A model generated the notes under the pieces. That model did not search any database, was not told where the DNA came from, and saw only the letters and a program-made list of their open reading frames with translations. From Egicoccus sp035462025 (GTDB lineage Bacteria; Actinomycetota; Nitriliruptoria; Nitriliruptorales; Nitriliruptoraceae), in assembly GCA_035462025.1 (NCBI GenBank), contig DATHUR010000049.1, positions 1-59,956 of the forward strand: 59,956 nt of DNA, given 5' to 3'. Made by a program: the position numbers and the translations under genes. This document shows, piece after piece, positions 6,823-15,856 of the stretch; the first letter of the stretch is position 1; each line of letters starts with the position of its first letter.

Positions 6823-8976
6823 TCAGGCCACCCCGCTCTCGGGCGGCTGCTGACCACCCTCGCCCTCGTCGGCGGGCACCTGCTTGCGCGGATAGGCGAT
6901 GCGCGGGTGGTAGATGCCGACCAGGGACTCGATGATCGTGTCGCGCGCGGTCATCAGTTCGCGGAAGGTCAGGTCGCAGTCCTCGAACTGGCCGTCGTCG
7001 ATGCGCTCCTGAAGCAGTTTGTCGACGGTCGACTCGATCTCGTCGCGCGGCAGGGTGCCGCGCGACATCGCCATCGCCCGCGTCGCGGCCTCGCTGCAGT
7101 CGGCGAGCAGGAGCACCGCCGCCTCCTTGCTGCGCGGCTTGTGACCCTTGTAGCGGAAGTGGTCCTCGTCGACCGCGTCGTGGTCGCCACCGACCGCCTC
7201 GAGGGCCTGCTCGTAGAAGTAGGTCACCAGCATGGTGCCGTGGTGGCTGCCGATGCAGGCCACGACCTCGGGTGGCAACCGGTACTCGGTGGCCATCTCG
7301 ACGCCGTCGACGACGTGGTTCTGGATGATGACCGCGGACACCTCGGGTTCGAGGTCGTCGTGCGGGTTGGCGATGCCCTGCTGGTTCTCGATGAAGAAGT
7401 GGGGCTGGCGGACCTTGCCGATGTCGTGGTAGAGCGCGGCCACGCTGCCGAGCAGCGGCTGCGCGCCGATGGCGCGACAGGCCCGTTCGCACAGCGAGGC
7501 GACCATGACCGAGTGGTTGTACGAGCCGAGCGCCTTGGCCTCGAGTTCGCGCAGCAGCGGGTGGTTGCGGTCGGCGAGGTCGAGCAGCGCGGTCACGGTC
7601 GGCAGGCGGAACAGGTTCTCGAGGAACGGCATCGCCCCCTGCACCACCACGGCGGTGACGAAACCGTTGAGCGCGCCCGCGAGCACCGCGGTCACGAGTT
7701 GGTCGCGGGGACCGAACACGAGCACGAGCACCGCCGCGAGGATCGGGTAGCTGACCCCGGCCCGCAAGGTCGCCGAGCGCAGGTCCGACCGCGAGGTGAT
7801 CCGCGTCGTCAACGGCACGCTGAAGAACGCGGCCGCAGCCGCGAACAGCGCCACCGGCGCCGCGGACGGCGCCACCAGCAACACGAGCAGAGCGGCGGGC
7901 AGCATCGTCGCGATCCCGACGACCGGGTGGATCAGCAACGCGGCGAGCATCGCCAGCGCCCCCGAGGGCACCACGTAGGACCAGCCGTTGGAGGTGGACC
8001 CGATCAGCGCGGCGGCGCCGACGATCAGGCCGGCATAGGCGGTCAGCAACAGGCCGAGCAACAGCAGTTTCTTGCCCGACACCCAGACGCGCGGCTGCAT
8101 CCGTTGCAGGTAGACGGCGGCCACGACCGTGACCATGACCATCGCGGCGAAGGCGCGCAGCAGGGCACGTGTGGGCGACGACCCGGTCAGGCCCAGGCGC
8201 TCGATCGCGCGCGCCTGCATCGGGTCGACGACCGCCCCCTCGCGCACGACCGCCTCGCCCGCGCGCCACGAGCGGGCGACCTCCTCGGTCTCCTCGGCCG
8301 CGCGGGCACGGCGCGCCTCGGTCGCCTCGGGGTCGACCACGACGGTGGGACGCATCACGCTGCGGATGACCGGTTCCACGATGGTGGAGGCGGTGTCGTC
8401 GGGCAACGACTGCACGGCGAGTTCCACCGGAAGCTGGTCGTCGAGGACCGCATCGACCTCACCGTCGGGCACCTGCTGGCGCGCGAAGCCCTGGGCGATG
8501 TCGACCGTCGCCTGCTGGATGCTGCCGAACTGGCTGCTCGGGACCGAGAGGAGCGCCTCGAGCACCGCGACGTCGAGACCGAGGTCCTGGGTCTGCAGGT
8601 CGGCCAGCCGTTCCTGCCTGGTGCGGGGACGCGGTGCCGCACCGCCTTCGCCGGCCACCGGTTCGTTGACCGCCTGCACGGCGGTGAAGACGCGGCGGGC
8701 GTCGGACACGATCCCGGCCTGGGCGGCGGGATCGGCCACCCGGACCGGCTCGACCGACTGGGCGGCCGTGTCGCGGGCCTGCTCGGTGGCCTCGTCGTCG
8801 ACGACCCGGATCTGGCGGTCGGCGAAGACCGTGCGCGGTGCCGGCTCGCCCTCGCGGATCGGTTGCTCGTCGGCGACGGCGCCGATCGCGATGACCAGCG
8901 GCACCGCGACCACAGCGAGCAGCACCGCGGCGATGCGGTGCCACACGAGCGATCGGACGGCCCCGTTGCTGCTCAC
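6823..8976 (-). CDS. 7TM-HD domain phosphodiesterase, PgpH-like
   Basis: 717 residues. A signal anchor at about 13-33, an extracytoplasmic 7TMR-HDED-type region to about residue 280, seven or eight membrane helices (about 285-470), then a cytosolic HD domain with the LYHDIGKVRQPHFFIENQ motif (metal-binding HD in HDIGK, about residue 525) and a second His in IGSHHGT. Characterised PgpH proteins hydrolyse cyclic di-AMP, so this is the probable role here; no cyclase is in the window. GTG start at 8976; the stop lies seven bases from the convergent RAM-domain gene. Confidence 0.92.
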   Translation of the reverse strand: MSSNGAVRSLVWHRIAAVLLAVVAVPLVIAIGAVADEQPIREGEPAPRTVFADRQIRVVDDEATEQARDTAAQSVEPVRVADPAAQAGIVSDARRVFTAVQAVNEPVAGEGGAAPRPRTRQERLADLQTQDLGLDVAVLEALLSVPSSQFGSIQQATVDIAQGFARQQVPDGEVDAVLDDQLPVELAVQSLPDDTASTIVEPVIRSVMRPTVVVDPEATEARRARAAEETEEVARSWRAGEAVVREGAVVDPMQARAIERLGLTGSSPTRALLRAFAAMVMVTVVAAVYLQRMQPRVWVSGKKLLLLGLLLTAYAGLIVGAAALIGSTSNGWSYVVPSGALAMLAALLIHPVVGIATMLPAALLVLLVAPSAAPVALFAAAAAFFSVPLTTRITSRSDLRSATLRAGVSYPILAAVLVLVFGPRDQLVTAVLAGALNGFVTAVVVQGAMPFLENLFRLPTVTALLDLADRNHPLLRELEAKALGSYNHSVMVASLCERACRAIGAQPLLGSVAALYHDIGKVRQPHFFIENQQGIANPHDDLEPEVSAVIIQNHVVDGVEMATEYRLPPEVVACIGSHHGTMLVTYFYEQALEAVGGDHDAVDEDHFRYKGHKPRSKEAAVLLLADCSEAATRAMAMSRGTLPRDEIESTVDKLLQERIDDGQFEDCDLTFRELMTARDTIIESLVGIYHPRIAYPRKQVPADEGEGGQQPPESGVA

Positions 8977-9144
8977 GGTTCCCTGACTGACGCGACGACT
9001 GACTGCGGTGAGTAGGCGGCAAAGTAACGGTTGCCGGTCCCGTCACGCCCGCATGCTGGCGGGGCGGCGGGCCCGGGACAGTGTCGCGCATCGCGGCGCG
9101 ATGTGCTCACGCCGCCGGCTTCGTCTCCACCGGCGGTTCGGCAC

Positions 9145-9150
9145 TACGCT
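9145..9150 (+). promoter_or_regulatory. Candidate -10 box (TACGCT) of coaA
   Basis: TACGCT 23 bases before the GTG at 9174, in the divergent gap with the PgpH-like gene. A weaker member of the TAnnnT set. Confidence 0.3.
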
Positions 9151-9173
9151 CCGCCGCCCGGTCACGAACACAG

Positions 9174-10172
9174 GTGGCGGACGTGCCGCAGTCGCCCGAT
9201 CAGTCGCCCCCGTTCCGGGGCTTCGGCCCGGCATCCGGCGAGGACCCGGCAACGCCCTGGATCACGCTGCAGCGCCGCGAGTGGGCGGCACTGCGCTCGG
9301 CGACCCCGCTGACGCTGTCGGAGGCCGACCTCGCCCAGTTGCGCGGGATCAACGACCGGGTGTCGCTCGACGAGGTCGCCGAGGTCTACCTGCCCCTGTC
9401 CCGGCTGCTCAACCTCTACGTCGCCGCGACGCAGGAACTGCACCGCGCGACCGACACCTTCCTCGGCTCATTGGCGGCCAAGGTGCCGTTCGTGATCGGC
9501 ATCGCTGGCTCGGTGGCGGTCGGCAAGTCGACCACGTCGCGCATCCTGCAGGCGTTGCTGTCGCGCTGGCCGGACCATCCCGAGGTGGCCCTGGTGACCA
9601 CCGACGGGTTCCTGTGGCCAAACGCCGAACTCGAACGGCGTGGCCTGATGGAAAGGAAGGGCTTCCCGGAGTCCTACGACGTCGCGAGCCTGGTCCGCTT
9701 CGTCGCCCGGGTGAAGTCGGGGGACGCGGAGGTCCCCGCACCGGTCTACAGCCACCTCACCTACGACATCGTCGAGGACGAGAAGGTGCTGGTCCGACAA
9801 CCAGACGTGCTCATCGTGGAGGGGCTCAACGTCCTGCAGACCGGCAGCACCGCCGCCGAACGACGCGTGTTCGTGTCCGACTTCTTCGACTTCTCGATCT
9901 ACGTCGACGCCGAGGAGACCGACGTCGAACGCTGGTACGTCGAGCGCTTCCACACGCTGCGCCGGACCGCGTTCCGCGACCCCCGGTCGTACTTCACCCG
10001 CTACGCCGCGCTCAGCGACGACGAGGCCGAGGCGACCGCCCGCGACATCTGGAACCGCATCAACGGGGTCAACCTGCGCGAGAACGTGCTGCCGACCCGG
10101 TCGCGCGCCGACCTGGTACTCCACAAGGCCGCCGACCACGCCGTCCACACCGTCCGGCTACGCAAGTTGTAG
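9174..10172 (+). CDS. coaA: Type I pantothenate kinase
   Basis: 332 residues. Catalyses ATP-dependent phosphorylation of pantothenate, the first step of coenzyme A synthesis. Visible: the Walker A motif GSVAVGKST at about 112-120; the VTTDGFLWPNAELERRGLMERKGFPESYD block and the YSHLTYDIV block, both diagnostic of the bacterial CoaA family; and IVEGLNVLQ (Walker B-like). Length and N-terminus (LQRREWAALR) match actinobacterial CoaA. The start is not firm: GTG 9174 is preferred over the in-frame GTG 9081 because the added 31 residues are not conserved; GTG 9183 is also possible. Convergent with the hydrolase gene. Confidence 0.95.
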   Translation: MADVPQSPDQSPPFRGFGPASGEDPATPWITLQRREWAALRSATPLTLSEADLAQLRGINDRVSLDEVAEVYLPLSRLLNLYVAATQELHRATDTFLGSLAAKVPFVIGIAGSVAVGKSTTSRILQALLSRWPDHPEVALVTTDGFLWPNAELERRGLMERKGFPESYDVASLVRFVARVKSGDAEVPAPVYSHLTYDIVEDEKVLVRQPDVLIVEGLNVLQTGSTAAERRVFVSDFFDFSIYVDAEETDVERWYVERFHTLRRTAFRDPRSYFTRYAALSDDEAEATARDIWNRINGVNLRENVLPTRSRADLVLHKAADHAVHTVRLRKL

Positions 10173-10269
10173 CCGCCGGTTCCTGTGCCCAGTGCCCGGC
10201 CCACGAACGTCGGCGTCTGCCGAACTGGTCACCGGCGGCGGCGCGTGGTGCGGAGTCCGGTCGCGGCGA

Positions 10270-11226
10270 CTAGGCAGGTGAACCTGGGACGGGGGCGGGC
10301 TGGGCGCCGACGGGACGCCAGGTGGCCAGGATCGCCCGCAGAGCGGTGACCGTGGCCAGCGGCTGATCCAGGAGCAGGTGGTGGTGGGCCTCCGGCACCC
10401 GGACGAAGGGCACACCGGCGTACGCGGCCGGTGAACCGGCGACCAGTTCGCGCATGTGCGAGATCACGTCCTCGTCCACGATGGCGGACCGTGCGCCCGA
10501 GACGATCGCGAGCCGGCAGGCGGCACGGCGAAGATCCGCCGCGTAGTCGCTCGGCTGACTCGGTCCGGTCCGCTCGACGAAGACCTTCGGGTCGAACTTC
10601 CAGCGCCAGCTGCCGTCGTCCCACCGACGCAGACTGTGCCGCGCGACCTCGCGGGTCAGCCACGGGTTCTCGGTGGGCTGCGGCGGCACGAGGTGGAAGT
10701 GTTCGACACCCGCTTCGAGGTCGGGGTACGCCTTGGGCTGGCGGAACATGTTGGGCCCGCGCCGCCGCCCCTCCTCGGACTCGGGGTCGGGGCGGCGCAC
10801 GGGCGAGTCCAGCACGATCGCGCCGGCCAGCGCATGCCCGTGCTCGGCCGCGGCCACGATCGTCACGAACCCGCCCATCGAGTGGCCGACCACCACCGGC
10901 GCGCGGCCCTCGGCACGTTCGGCGTCGGCGACGGCCATCACCTCGCGAGCCCACTGGTCGGCGCGGTAGTGCTCACGGTGGTCGCTGTCGCCGTGGCCCG
11001 ACAGGTCGATGGCGACCACGCGGTGCTCCTCGGCCAGCAACGGCCCGAGGTGTGCCCACCAGCGGGCGTGGGCGGCGCCACCGTGGACCAGCACGAGGAC
11101 CGGCCGGCCGGGGGTTCCCCACGCGAGGTAGGTGATGCGCGCCTCCTCGACCTCGAGGTGGTGCTCCTCGGGTCGGTCCTCGAGGGCGGCCAGGAACCAG
11201 GCCGGCGCTGTGCCCACTGCCTCCAC
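10270..11226 (-). CDS. Alpha/beta hydrolase
   Basis: 318 residues with a classic alpha/beta hydrolase fold: the oxyanion HGG motif (about 49), the strand VVAIDLSGHGDSD, the nucleophile elbow GHSMGG (Ser about 116), and a C-terminal VPEAHHHLLLDQP segment carrying the catalytic His. The cytosolic family includes esterases, epoxide hydrolases and haloperoxidase-like enzymes; the substrate is not evident. The GTG start has AAGGGA seven bases upstream. Divergent from the EamA transporter gene with overlapping regulatory DNA; a minus-strand TAGGCT lies at 11258-11263. Confidence 0.87.
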   Translation of the reverse strand: MEAVGTAPAWFLAALEDRPEEHHLEVEEARITYLAWGTPGRPVLVLVHGGAAHARWWAHLGPLLAEEHRVVAIDLSGHGDSDHREHYRADQWAREVMAVADAERAEGRAPVVVGHSMGGFVTIVAAAEHGHALAGAIVLDSPVRRPDPESEEGRRRGPNMFRQPKAYPDLEAGVEHFHLVPPQPTENPWLTREVARHSLRRWDDGSWRWKFDPKVFVERTGPSQPSDYAADLRRAACRLAIVSGARSAIVDEDVISHMRELVAGSPAAYAGVPFVRVPEAHHHLLLDQPLATVTALRAILATWRPVGAQPAPVPGSPA

Positions 11227-11292
11227 GTCGCTGTCCCTTCGCGTCCGTCACGCCGCGAGCCTATGCGGACAGGCGGTGACACCCCCGTGGGG

Positions 11293-11298
11293 TAGCGT
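11293..11298 (+). promoter_or_regulatory. Candidate -10 box (TAGCGT) of the EamA gene
   Basis: TAGCGT 40 bases before the ATG at 11339; the leader has no strong ribosome site. Confidence 0.4.
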
Positions 11299-11338
11299 CG
11301 GCGGGTCCGCGTCCCCCAGTTCCGACAGGCACTCCGCC

Positions 11339-12271
11339 ATGCATGCCCCCGCACGTGCCAACGCCACGTTCACACCGACCGACACGGCGCTGCTGCTCTC
11401 GCTCGGCGCCATGTGGGGACTGTCGTTCCTCTTCATCGAGGTGGCCCTGCGCGGGCTCGGGCCGATCTGGATCGTCGCGGGCCGCACCCTGGTCGGCGCG
11501 ATCGTGCTGTACGCCGCACTGAAGGCTCGCCGCCAGCGGCTCCCCCGGTCGCTCGCCCTGTGGCGCCACCTGGCCATCCTCGGCGTCATCTCGAACGCCG
11601 CGCCGTGGGCGATCCTCGCCATGGCCCAGCGGCAGATCCCGTCCGGCCTGGTGGCGCTGCTGATGGCGCTGGTCCCGTCCAGCACCTTCGTGGTCGCGGC
11701 GACGCTGCGCATGGAGCGGGTGACGACCGGTCGCATCGTCGGGCTCGCGGTCGCACTCGGCGGCGTCGCGATCATCGTCGGGCCCAGCCTCGGTGACCGC
11801 GGCCGGGTGTTCGCCATCATCACGGTCGTCGGTGCGACCTTGCTGTATGCCGCCGGCACTGTCTACGCCAAGCGCTACGTCGCCGGTGTGGCGGCCCCAC
11901 TGGTCGTCGCGACCGGCCAGGTCGGGTCCGCGTTCGTCGCCGCCATGTCCATGGCCCTGGTGTTCGACGACCTTCCGACCCGGACAGCGTTGCGGTGGGA
12001 GGTCGTGGGGGCGGTCGTCGCGCTCGGAGTACTCGGGACCGGCCTGGCGTTCCTGGCCTTCTACATGCTCGTCGACCGGGTCGGCGCCACGAACACGGTG
12101 CTGGTGACCTACCTGATCCCGCTGGTCGCTGTGACGGCGGGAGCGGTGTTCCTCGGTGAGCGGTTCGGGCTGCCCGAACTGCTCGGCGGGGCGGCCATCG
12201 GCGCCGGCATCTGGCTGGCGCAGCGGCGGCCCGCCGACCCCGTGGAACAGCTCGAGGAACTCAAGACGTAG
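11339..12271 (+). CDS. EamA/DMT family transporter
   Basis: 310 residues with ten membrane helices formed by two EamA repeats: GAMWGLSFLFIEVALRGLGPIWIVAGR opens repeat 1 and VGATLLYAAGTVYAKRY opens repeat 2; LIPLVAVTAGAVFLGERF is the typical EamA end. It probably exports small metabolites or amino acids. The frame is open far upstream, but the ATG at 11339 sits directly before the first conserved helix. The stop codon TAG is part of a TAGCAT hexamer (12269-12274) that might serve the next gene. Confidence 0.9.
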   Translation: MHAPARANATFTPTDTALLLSLGAMWGLSFLFIEVALRGLGPIWIVAGRTLVGAIVLYAALKARRQRLPRSLALWRHLAILGVISNAAPWAILAMAQRQIPSGLVALLMALVPSSTFVVAATLRMERVTTGRIVGLAVALGGVAIIVGPSLGDRGRVFAIITVVGATLLYAAGTVYAKRYVAGVAAPLVVATGQVGSAFVAAMSMALVFDDLPTRTALRWEVVGAVVALGVLGTGLAFLAFYMLVDRVGATNTVLVTYLIPLVAVTAGAVFLGERFGLPELLGGAAIGAGIWLAQRRPADPVEQLEELKT

Positions 12272-12303
12272 CATCTGGGCCCCAAGCCCTCCTCGAGCCG
12301 ATC

Positions 12304-12792
12304 GTGCCCTCCCCCGCCCTTGCACCCCTGCGCCGCATCCGACTCATCACCATCGCGGCCATCCCGCTGCTCGCCGCCCTCGTGCTGGCGACGGCGACGC
12401 CCGACTCGACGGTGCCGGCCGTGTTGCCGGTGCTGCTCGTCGTCGTCACGGGTGCGGCGGCGGTCGGCGGGGGCGTGGCCGCGAAGCGGATGCTCGAACG
12501 CCAGTCGCCGACCGCGACAGAAGCGGCCGGAGCATTGCGCGGTCACGGGTTCCTGCAACTCGCGATCGCGGAGTTCCCGTTGTTGCTCGCCGTCGCCCTC
12601 GCCTACGTCATGGGGCCGGCCTGGGTGGTGCTGCCCGGCGCGGCTGCCGCACTCGCAGCCCTGCTCGTCGGGTCGCCCACAACCGCGCGGGCACGTCGCC
12701 TCGAAGAGCTGTGGGGCCTGCCGGCCGACACGATCACGCACGGGCCCGCAGCCGGCGACGACGAAGACGACGACAAGGACGCACGCGCATGA
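12304..12792 (+). CDS. Small four-helix membrane protein upstream of ferrochelatase
   Basis: 162 residues. Four hydrophobic segments at about 14-31, 38-57, 85-103 and 108-125, then a cytosolic tail ending in a very acidic DDEDDDKD stretch. I do not recognise the family. The GTG start at 12304 follows the EamA stop by 32 bases. Its TGA overlaps the ATG of the ferrochelatase gene (ATGA), so the two are translationally coupled. A role linked to haem or porphyrin handling is possible from context alone. Confidence 0.72.
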   Translation: MPSPALAPLRRIRLITIAAIPLLAALVLATATPDSTVPAVLPVLLVVVTGAAAVGGGVAAKRMLERQSPTATEAAGALRGHGFLQLAIAEFPLLLAVALAYVMGPAWVVLPGAAAALAALLVGSPTTARARRLEELWGLPADTITHGPAAGDDEDDDKDARA

Positions 12793-13847
12793 CCACCCCC
12801 TACGACGCGATCCTGCTGGTCTCGTTCGGTGGACCCGAGCAGCAGGCCGACGTGATCCCGTTCATGGAGCGGGTGACCGCCGGGCGGGGGATCCCACGTG
12901 AGCGGCTCGAGGAGGTCAGCCAGCACTACTTCCGCTTCGGGGGCCGCTCGCCGATCAACGACCAGAACCGGGCCCTGAAGGCGGCGCTCGAGGACCTGCT
13001 CGCCGCCGAGGGCCCCGATCTGCCGGTCTACTGGGGCAACCGGAACTGGCACCCGCTGCTGGCCGACAGCCTGCGCGAGATGCGTGACGACCGGGTGGGC
13101 CGTGCGCTGTGCTTCGTCACCTCGGCCTACTCGTCCTACTCCGGGTGCCGGCAGTACCGCGAGGACCTCGCCGCCGCCCGCGCCGAGGTCGGCGAGGGCG
13201 CCCCCGAACTCGACAAGCTCCGCGTCTACTACAACCACCCCGGGTTCGTGACCCCTCAGGTCGGCATCGTCGAGCGCGCACTCGCCCTGCTTCCTGCGGA
13301 GGTCCGCGACGAGGCGCACCTGGTCTTCACGACCCACTCGATCCCGCGCACGATGTCGCGTCACAGCGACTACGAGGTCCAGCACTACGAGACGTGCCGG
13401 CTGGTCGCCGATGCCTTCCCGGGCCGCCGATGGCAGTTGGCCTACAACTCGCGGTCGGGCCCCGCGCACGTCCCGTGGCTCGAACCGGACATCAACGACC
13501 ATCTCGAGCGGCTCGCCGCCGACGGGGTGCGTGCGGTCGTGGTCGTCCCGATCGGCTTCATCTCCGACCACATGGAGGTCATCTACGACCTCGATGTCGA
13601 GGCAGCCGAGACCGCCCAGCGCCTCGGGCTGGCCTTCGTGCGGGCCGCAACGGTCGGGACCGACGACGCGTTCGTGCGCGGCATTCGCGACCTGGTGCGC
13701 GAGCGGGTCGAGGGCGTCGAGCCCCAGGCGCTGGGCACGCGCGGACCGAACTGGGACGTCTGCCCGATGGACTGCTGCTTCGTGCCCGGGCAGGAGCGCG
13801 GACCGACCGTCGCCGAGGCCGCACCCCCGCAGCGGCCGGGCCGCTAG
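12789..13847 (+). CDS. cpfC: Ferrochelatase, coproporphyrin type
   Basis: 352 residues. Inserts ferrous iron into a porphyrin; actinobacteria use coproporphyrin III and the coproporphyrin-dependent haem pathway. Visible: the LLVSFGGPE start, the SAYSSYSGCRQYRED porphyrin-binding block, THSIP with the catalytic His, and the DHMEVIYDLD segment with the catalytic Glu. A C-terminal CPMDCC cluster plus the Cys of SGCRQY may bind the [2Fe-2S] centre known from actinobacterial ferrochelatases, although the Cys spacing differs from the one I know from mycobacteria. The ATG overlaps the upstream stop. The stop shares CTAG with the convergent HPt gene. Confidence 0.95.
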   Translation: MTTPYDAILLVSFGGPEQQADVIPFMERVTAGRGIPRERLEEVSQHYFRFGGRSPINDQNRALKAALEDLLAAEGPDLPVYWGNRNWHPLLADSLREMRDDRVGRALCFVTSAYSSYSGCRQYREDLAAARAEVGEGAPELDKLRVYYNHPGFVTPQVGIVERALALLPAEVRDEAHLVFTTHSIPRTMSRHSDYEVQHYETCRLVADAFPGRRWQLAYNSRSGPAHVPWLEPDINDHLERLAADGVRAVVVVPIGFISDHMEVIYDLDVEAAETAQRLGLAFVRAATVGTDDAFVRGIRDLVRERVEGVEPQALGTRGPNWDVCPMDCCFVPGQERGPTVAEAAPPQRPGR

Positions 13848-14167
13848 AGCGAGGCCTCGAGCCGGGCACGCAACTGCCCGGCGAGGTCGAAGGCACGGCT
13901 GCGCAACGCCGCGTCCGGCGTCGACGTGCCCTCGACGGCGTCCTCCAACGCCAGGGCGATCGCCCCCGCCTCGTGCTGTCCGAAGGAGCCGAGCGTGCCC
14001 GCCAGGCGGTGGGCCCGGTCGCGGACGCGATCCCAGGCGGCCGTGTCGGCCGGATCGGCGAGCACCTGCCCCGCGGCCGTCTCGAGTTCGCGGGCGGCCG
14101 TCAGCTGCCCCGGCCCGACCTGCTGCCACAGGGCGGCGACCGCCGCTGCGATCGGGTCCTGGCTCAT
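13844..14167 (-). CDS. HPt domain phosphotransfer protein
   Basis: 107 residues and all-helical. RAHRLAGTLGSFGQHE carries the phospho-accepting His (about residue 53), and the C-terminal half is a typical HPt helix pair. It shuttles phosphate between receiver domains. The start ATG overlaps the receiver gene stop (ATGA). This is the last gene of a kinase-receiver-HPt operon. Its partner for the final step, an output response regulator, is not in the window. Confidence 0.88.
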   Translation of the reverse strand: MSQDPIAAAVAALWQQVGPGQLTAARELETAAGQVLADPADTAAWDRVRDRAHRLAGTLGSFGQHEAGAIALALEDAVEGTSTPDAALRSRAFDLAGQLRARLEASL

Positions 14168-14544
14168 ACGCTGGCCCAGCCCAGCACCTCAGAGACCTCT
14201 GCCGCGAGGGTCATCGGGTCGAACGGCTTCGCGATCACGCCATCCACCCCGAGCGCACGCAACCGCTCGACCTCGGCGCGCATCGCCTTGGCGGTGAGGA
14301 AGACCACGGCCAGTTGCGCGCCACCGGGCAGGGCCCGCAGGTGTTCGAGGGTCTGCGGCCCGTCCTGACCCGGCATCATCACGTCGAGCAGGACCACGTC
14401 GGGCCGGCGTTCGGTGATCGCGGCCAGGGCCTCGTCGGCACCGGACGCCTCGCTGACCGACCAGCCCGCGACGCGTTCCAGGCCGAGCCGCGCGACCATG
14501 CGGATGGCGGCCTCGTCGTCGACGATCAGGGCGTGTGGGGTCAC
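14164..14544 (-). CDS. Single-domain response regulator (receiver only)
   Basis: 126 residues and one REC domain: the acidic pair IVDDE (about 8-11), phospho-acceptor Asp about residue 54 in LLDVMMPG, the Thr switch in FLTAKA, and Lys in AKPFDP. No output domain, so it acts as a phosphate relay or a CheY-like interactor. GTG start at 14544, overlapping the kinase stop (GTGA); its own stop overlaps the HPt start. Confidence 0.93.
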   Translation of the reverse strand: MTPHALIVDDEAAIRMVARLGLERVAGWSVSEASGADEALAAITERRPDVVLLDVMMPGQDGPQTLEHLRALPGGAQLAVVFLTAKAMRAEVERLRALGVDGVIAKPFDPMTLAAEVSEVLGWASV

Positions 14545-15746
14545 AGGACGACCTTGCTTCGGACCGGTGGGGGGAGGGTGAGGCGGAAGCTTGCCCCAGG
14601 ACCGGGTTCGCCGACCACCTCGAGCCAGCCGCCCTGCTGCTCGGCGAGGCCGCGAGCCAGCGGCAGACCCAGCCCCGAGCCCGGCTGTTCACGCCGGTCG
14701 GTGGCGTCGGCGTGCGCGAACCGTTCGAAGATCCGCTCACCGGCGCCGGGAGGGATGCCGGGTCCCTGGTCGGTGACGACGATGACCACGCCCTCGGCGG
14801 AGGCGGCGGTCGAGACCGTGACGACGCCGTCCGCCGGGGAGTACTTGATCGCGTTGCCGATCAGGTGGCCGACCACCTGCACGGTCCTGGTGGCGTCGAC
14901 GAACAACGCCGCGGGTTCGACCGCGACGTCGATGCTCACCCCGGCCGCGTCGGCACGGGCACGCACCGCGTCGACGGCGGCGGCGACCAGGGCCGCTGCA
15001 TCGGTGTCGATCGGTGTCAGGGGGAGATGACCGCCGCGCAGGCGTTCGAGGTCGAGGATGTCGTTGACCAGCCGCACGAGCCGGTCGGTGTTCTCCAGCC
15101 CGACCTCGAGCACGGTCCTGACCTCGTCGTCGATGTCGCCGAGGACCCCGGCGAGCGCCAGCGACAGCGCGCCCTTGACCGAGGTGAGGGGGGTGCGCAG
15201 TTCGTGGCTCACCGTGGCGAGGAACTCGTCCTTCATCCGCTCGACGGCGAGTGTCGCGCTGTCGGCACGGCCGAGTTCGGCCCGTATCCAGGCCGACCAC
15301 GCCGCGAGGGACTCCCGCTGCACCGACGACAGCTCGCGCGGGCACAGGTCGGCCACGCCGATGGTGCCGAACACGTGGCCGCCCTCGTCCAGCACGGGTG
15401 TGCCGAGGTAGGACCGGAGGCGGGTCCCGTCGGCGGCGCGGGGGCGACCCGCGAAGCGCGGGTCGAGGTCGAGGTCGGACACCTCGAGCGGTCCGGTGGC
15501 AGCGACGACCTCGGCCAACCAGTGCAGTTCGCCCTCGACCGACCGGGTCGGCCCGCCGACGACCGAGGCGGGCACCTGCCGGCCGCGGTCGACGAGGCTC
15601 ACCGACGCGATGGGCAGGCCGAGCAACTCCGCCGCGGTACGCGCGATCCGGTCCAGCCGCCCGCGGACGTCCGGAACCAGCCACGGCGGCCCGTCCGGCG
15701 CGGCCGGACGGGAATGCTCGTGATCGGCGAGGTGCGGATGCAGCAC
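14541..15746 (-). CDS. GAF-domain sensor histidine kinase
   Basis: 401 residues. A GAF domain at about 20-160 (LGLPIASVSLVD, YLGTPVLDEGGHVFGTIGVAD), a HisKA dimerisation helix with ATVSHELRTPLTSVKGA (phospho-His about 181), and a HATPase_c domain with the N box (IGNAIKYSP), G1 (VTDQGPGIPP) and GSGLGLPLARGL. No membrane helix, so it senses a cytosolic signal. GTG 15746 is preferred: it has a weak CAAGG site and avoids overlapping the promoter of the divergent phosphatase gene. GTG 15851 would do so. Confidence 0.92.
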   Translation of the reverse strand: MLHPHLADHEHSRPAAPDGPPWLVPDVRGRLDRIARTAAELLGLPIASVSLVDRGRQVPASVVGGPTRSVEGELHWLAEVVAATGPLEVSDLDLDPRFAGRPRAADGTRLRSYLGTPVLDEGGHVFGTIGVADLCPRELSSVQRESLAAWSAWIRAELGRADSATLAVERMKDEFLATVSHELRTPLTSVKGALSLALAGVLGDIDDEVRTVLEVGLENTDRLVRLVNDILDLERLRGGHLPLTPIDTDAAALVAAAVDAVRARADAAGVSIDVAVEPAALFVDATRTVQVVGHLIGNAIKYSPADGVVTVSTAASAEGVVIVVTDQGPGIPPGAGERIFERFAHADATDRREQPGSGLGLPLARGLAEQQGGWLEVVGEPGPGASFRLTLPPPVRSKVVL

Positions 15747-15842
15747 GGCGGGCCTTGCGGGAGGCGGGGGCGTCGGAGCCGACCACCCACGGCCGGACGA
15801 ACAGGTCCTGCTGTCGAGGATCGGCCCGACGGCGCGGCCCGA

Positions 15843-15848
15843 TAGCGT
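15843..15848 (+). promoter_or_regulatory. Candidate -10 box (TAGCGT), leaderless phosphatase gene
   Basis: TAGCGT with eight bases to the ATG at 15857 and no ribosome site between them: the geometry of a leaderless transcript. Confidence 0.5.
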
Positions 15849-15856
15849 CACGCCCC

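Noticed and set aside
6907..9015. 700-codon plus-strand frame opposite the PgpH-like gene
   Set aside because: The opposite strand encodes a clear 7TM-HD protein; this frame has no domain-like pattern.
10172..10239. Hairpin between coaA and the hydrolase gene
   Set aside because: The 9-bp arms (10172-10180 and 10231-10239) are exact, but the 50-base loop makes a terminator doubtful.
13844..13847. CTAG shared by two convergent stop codons
   Set aside because: Real, but a trivial consequence of CTAG being a palindrome; no regulatory meaning assumed.
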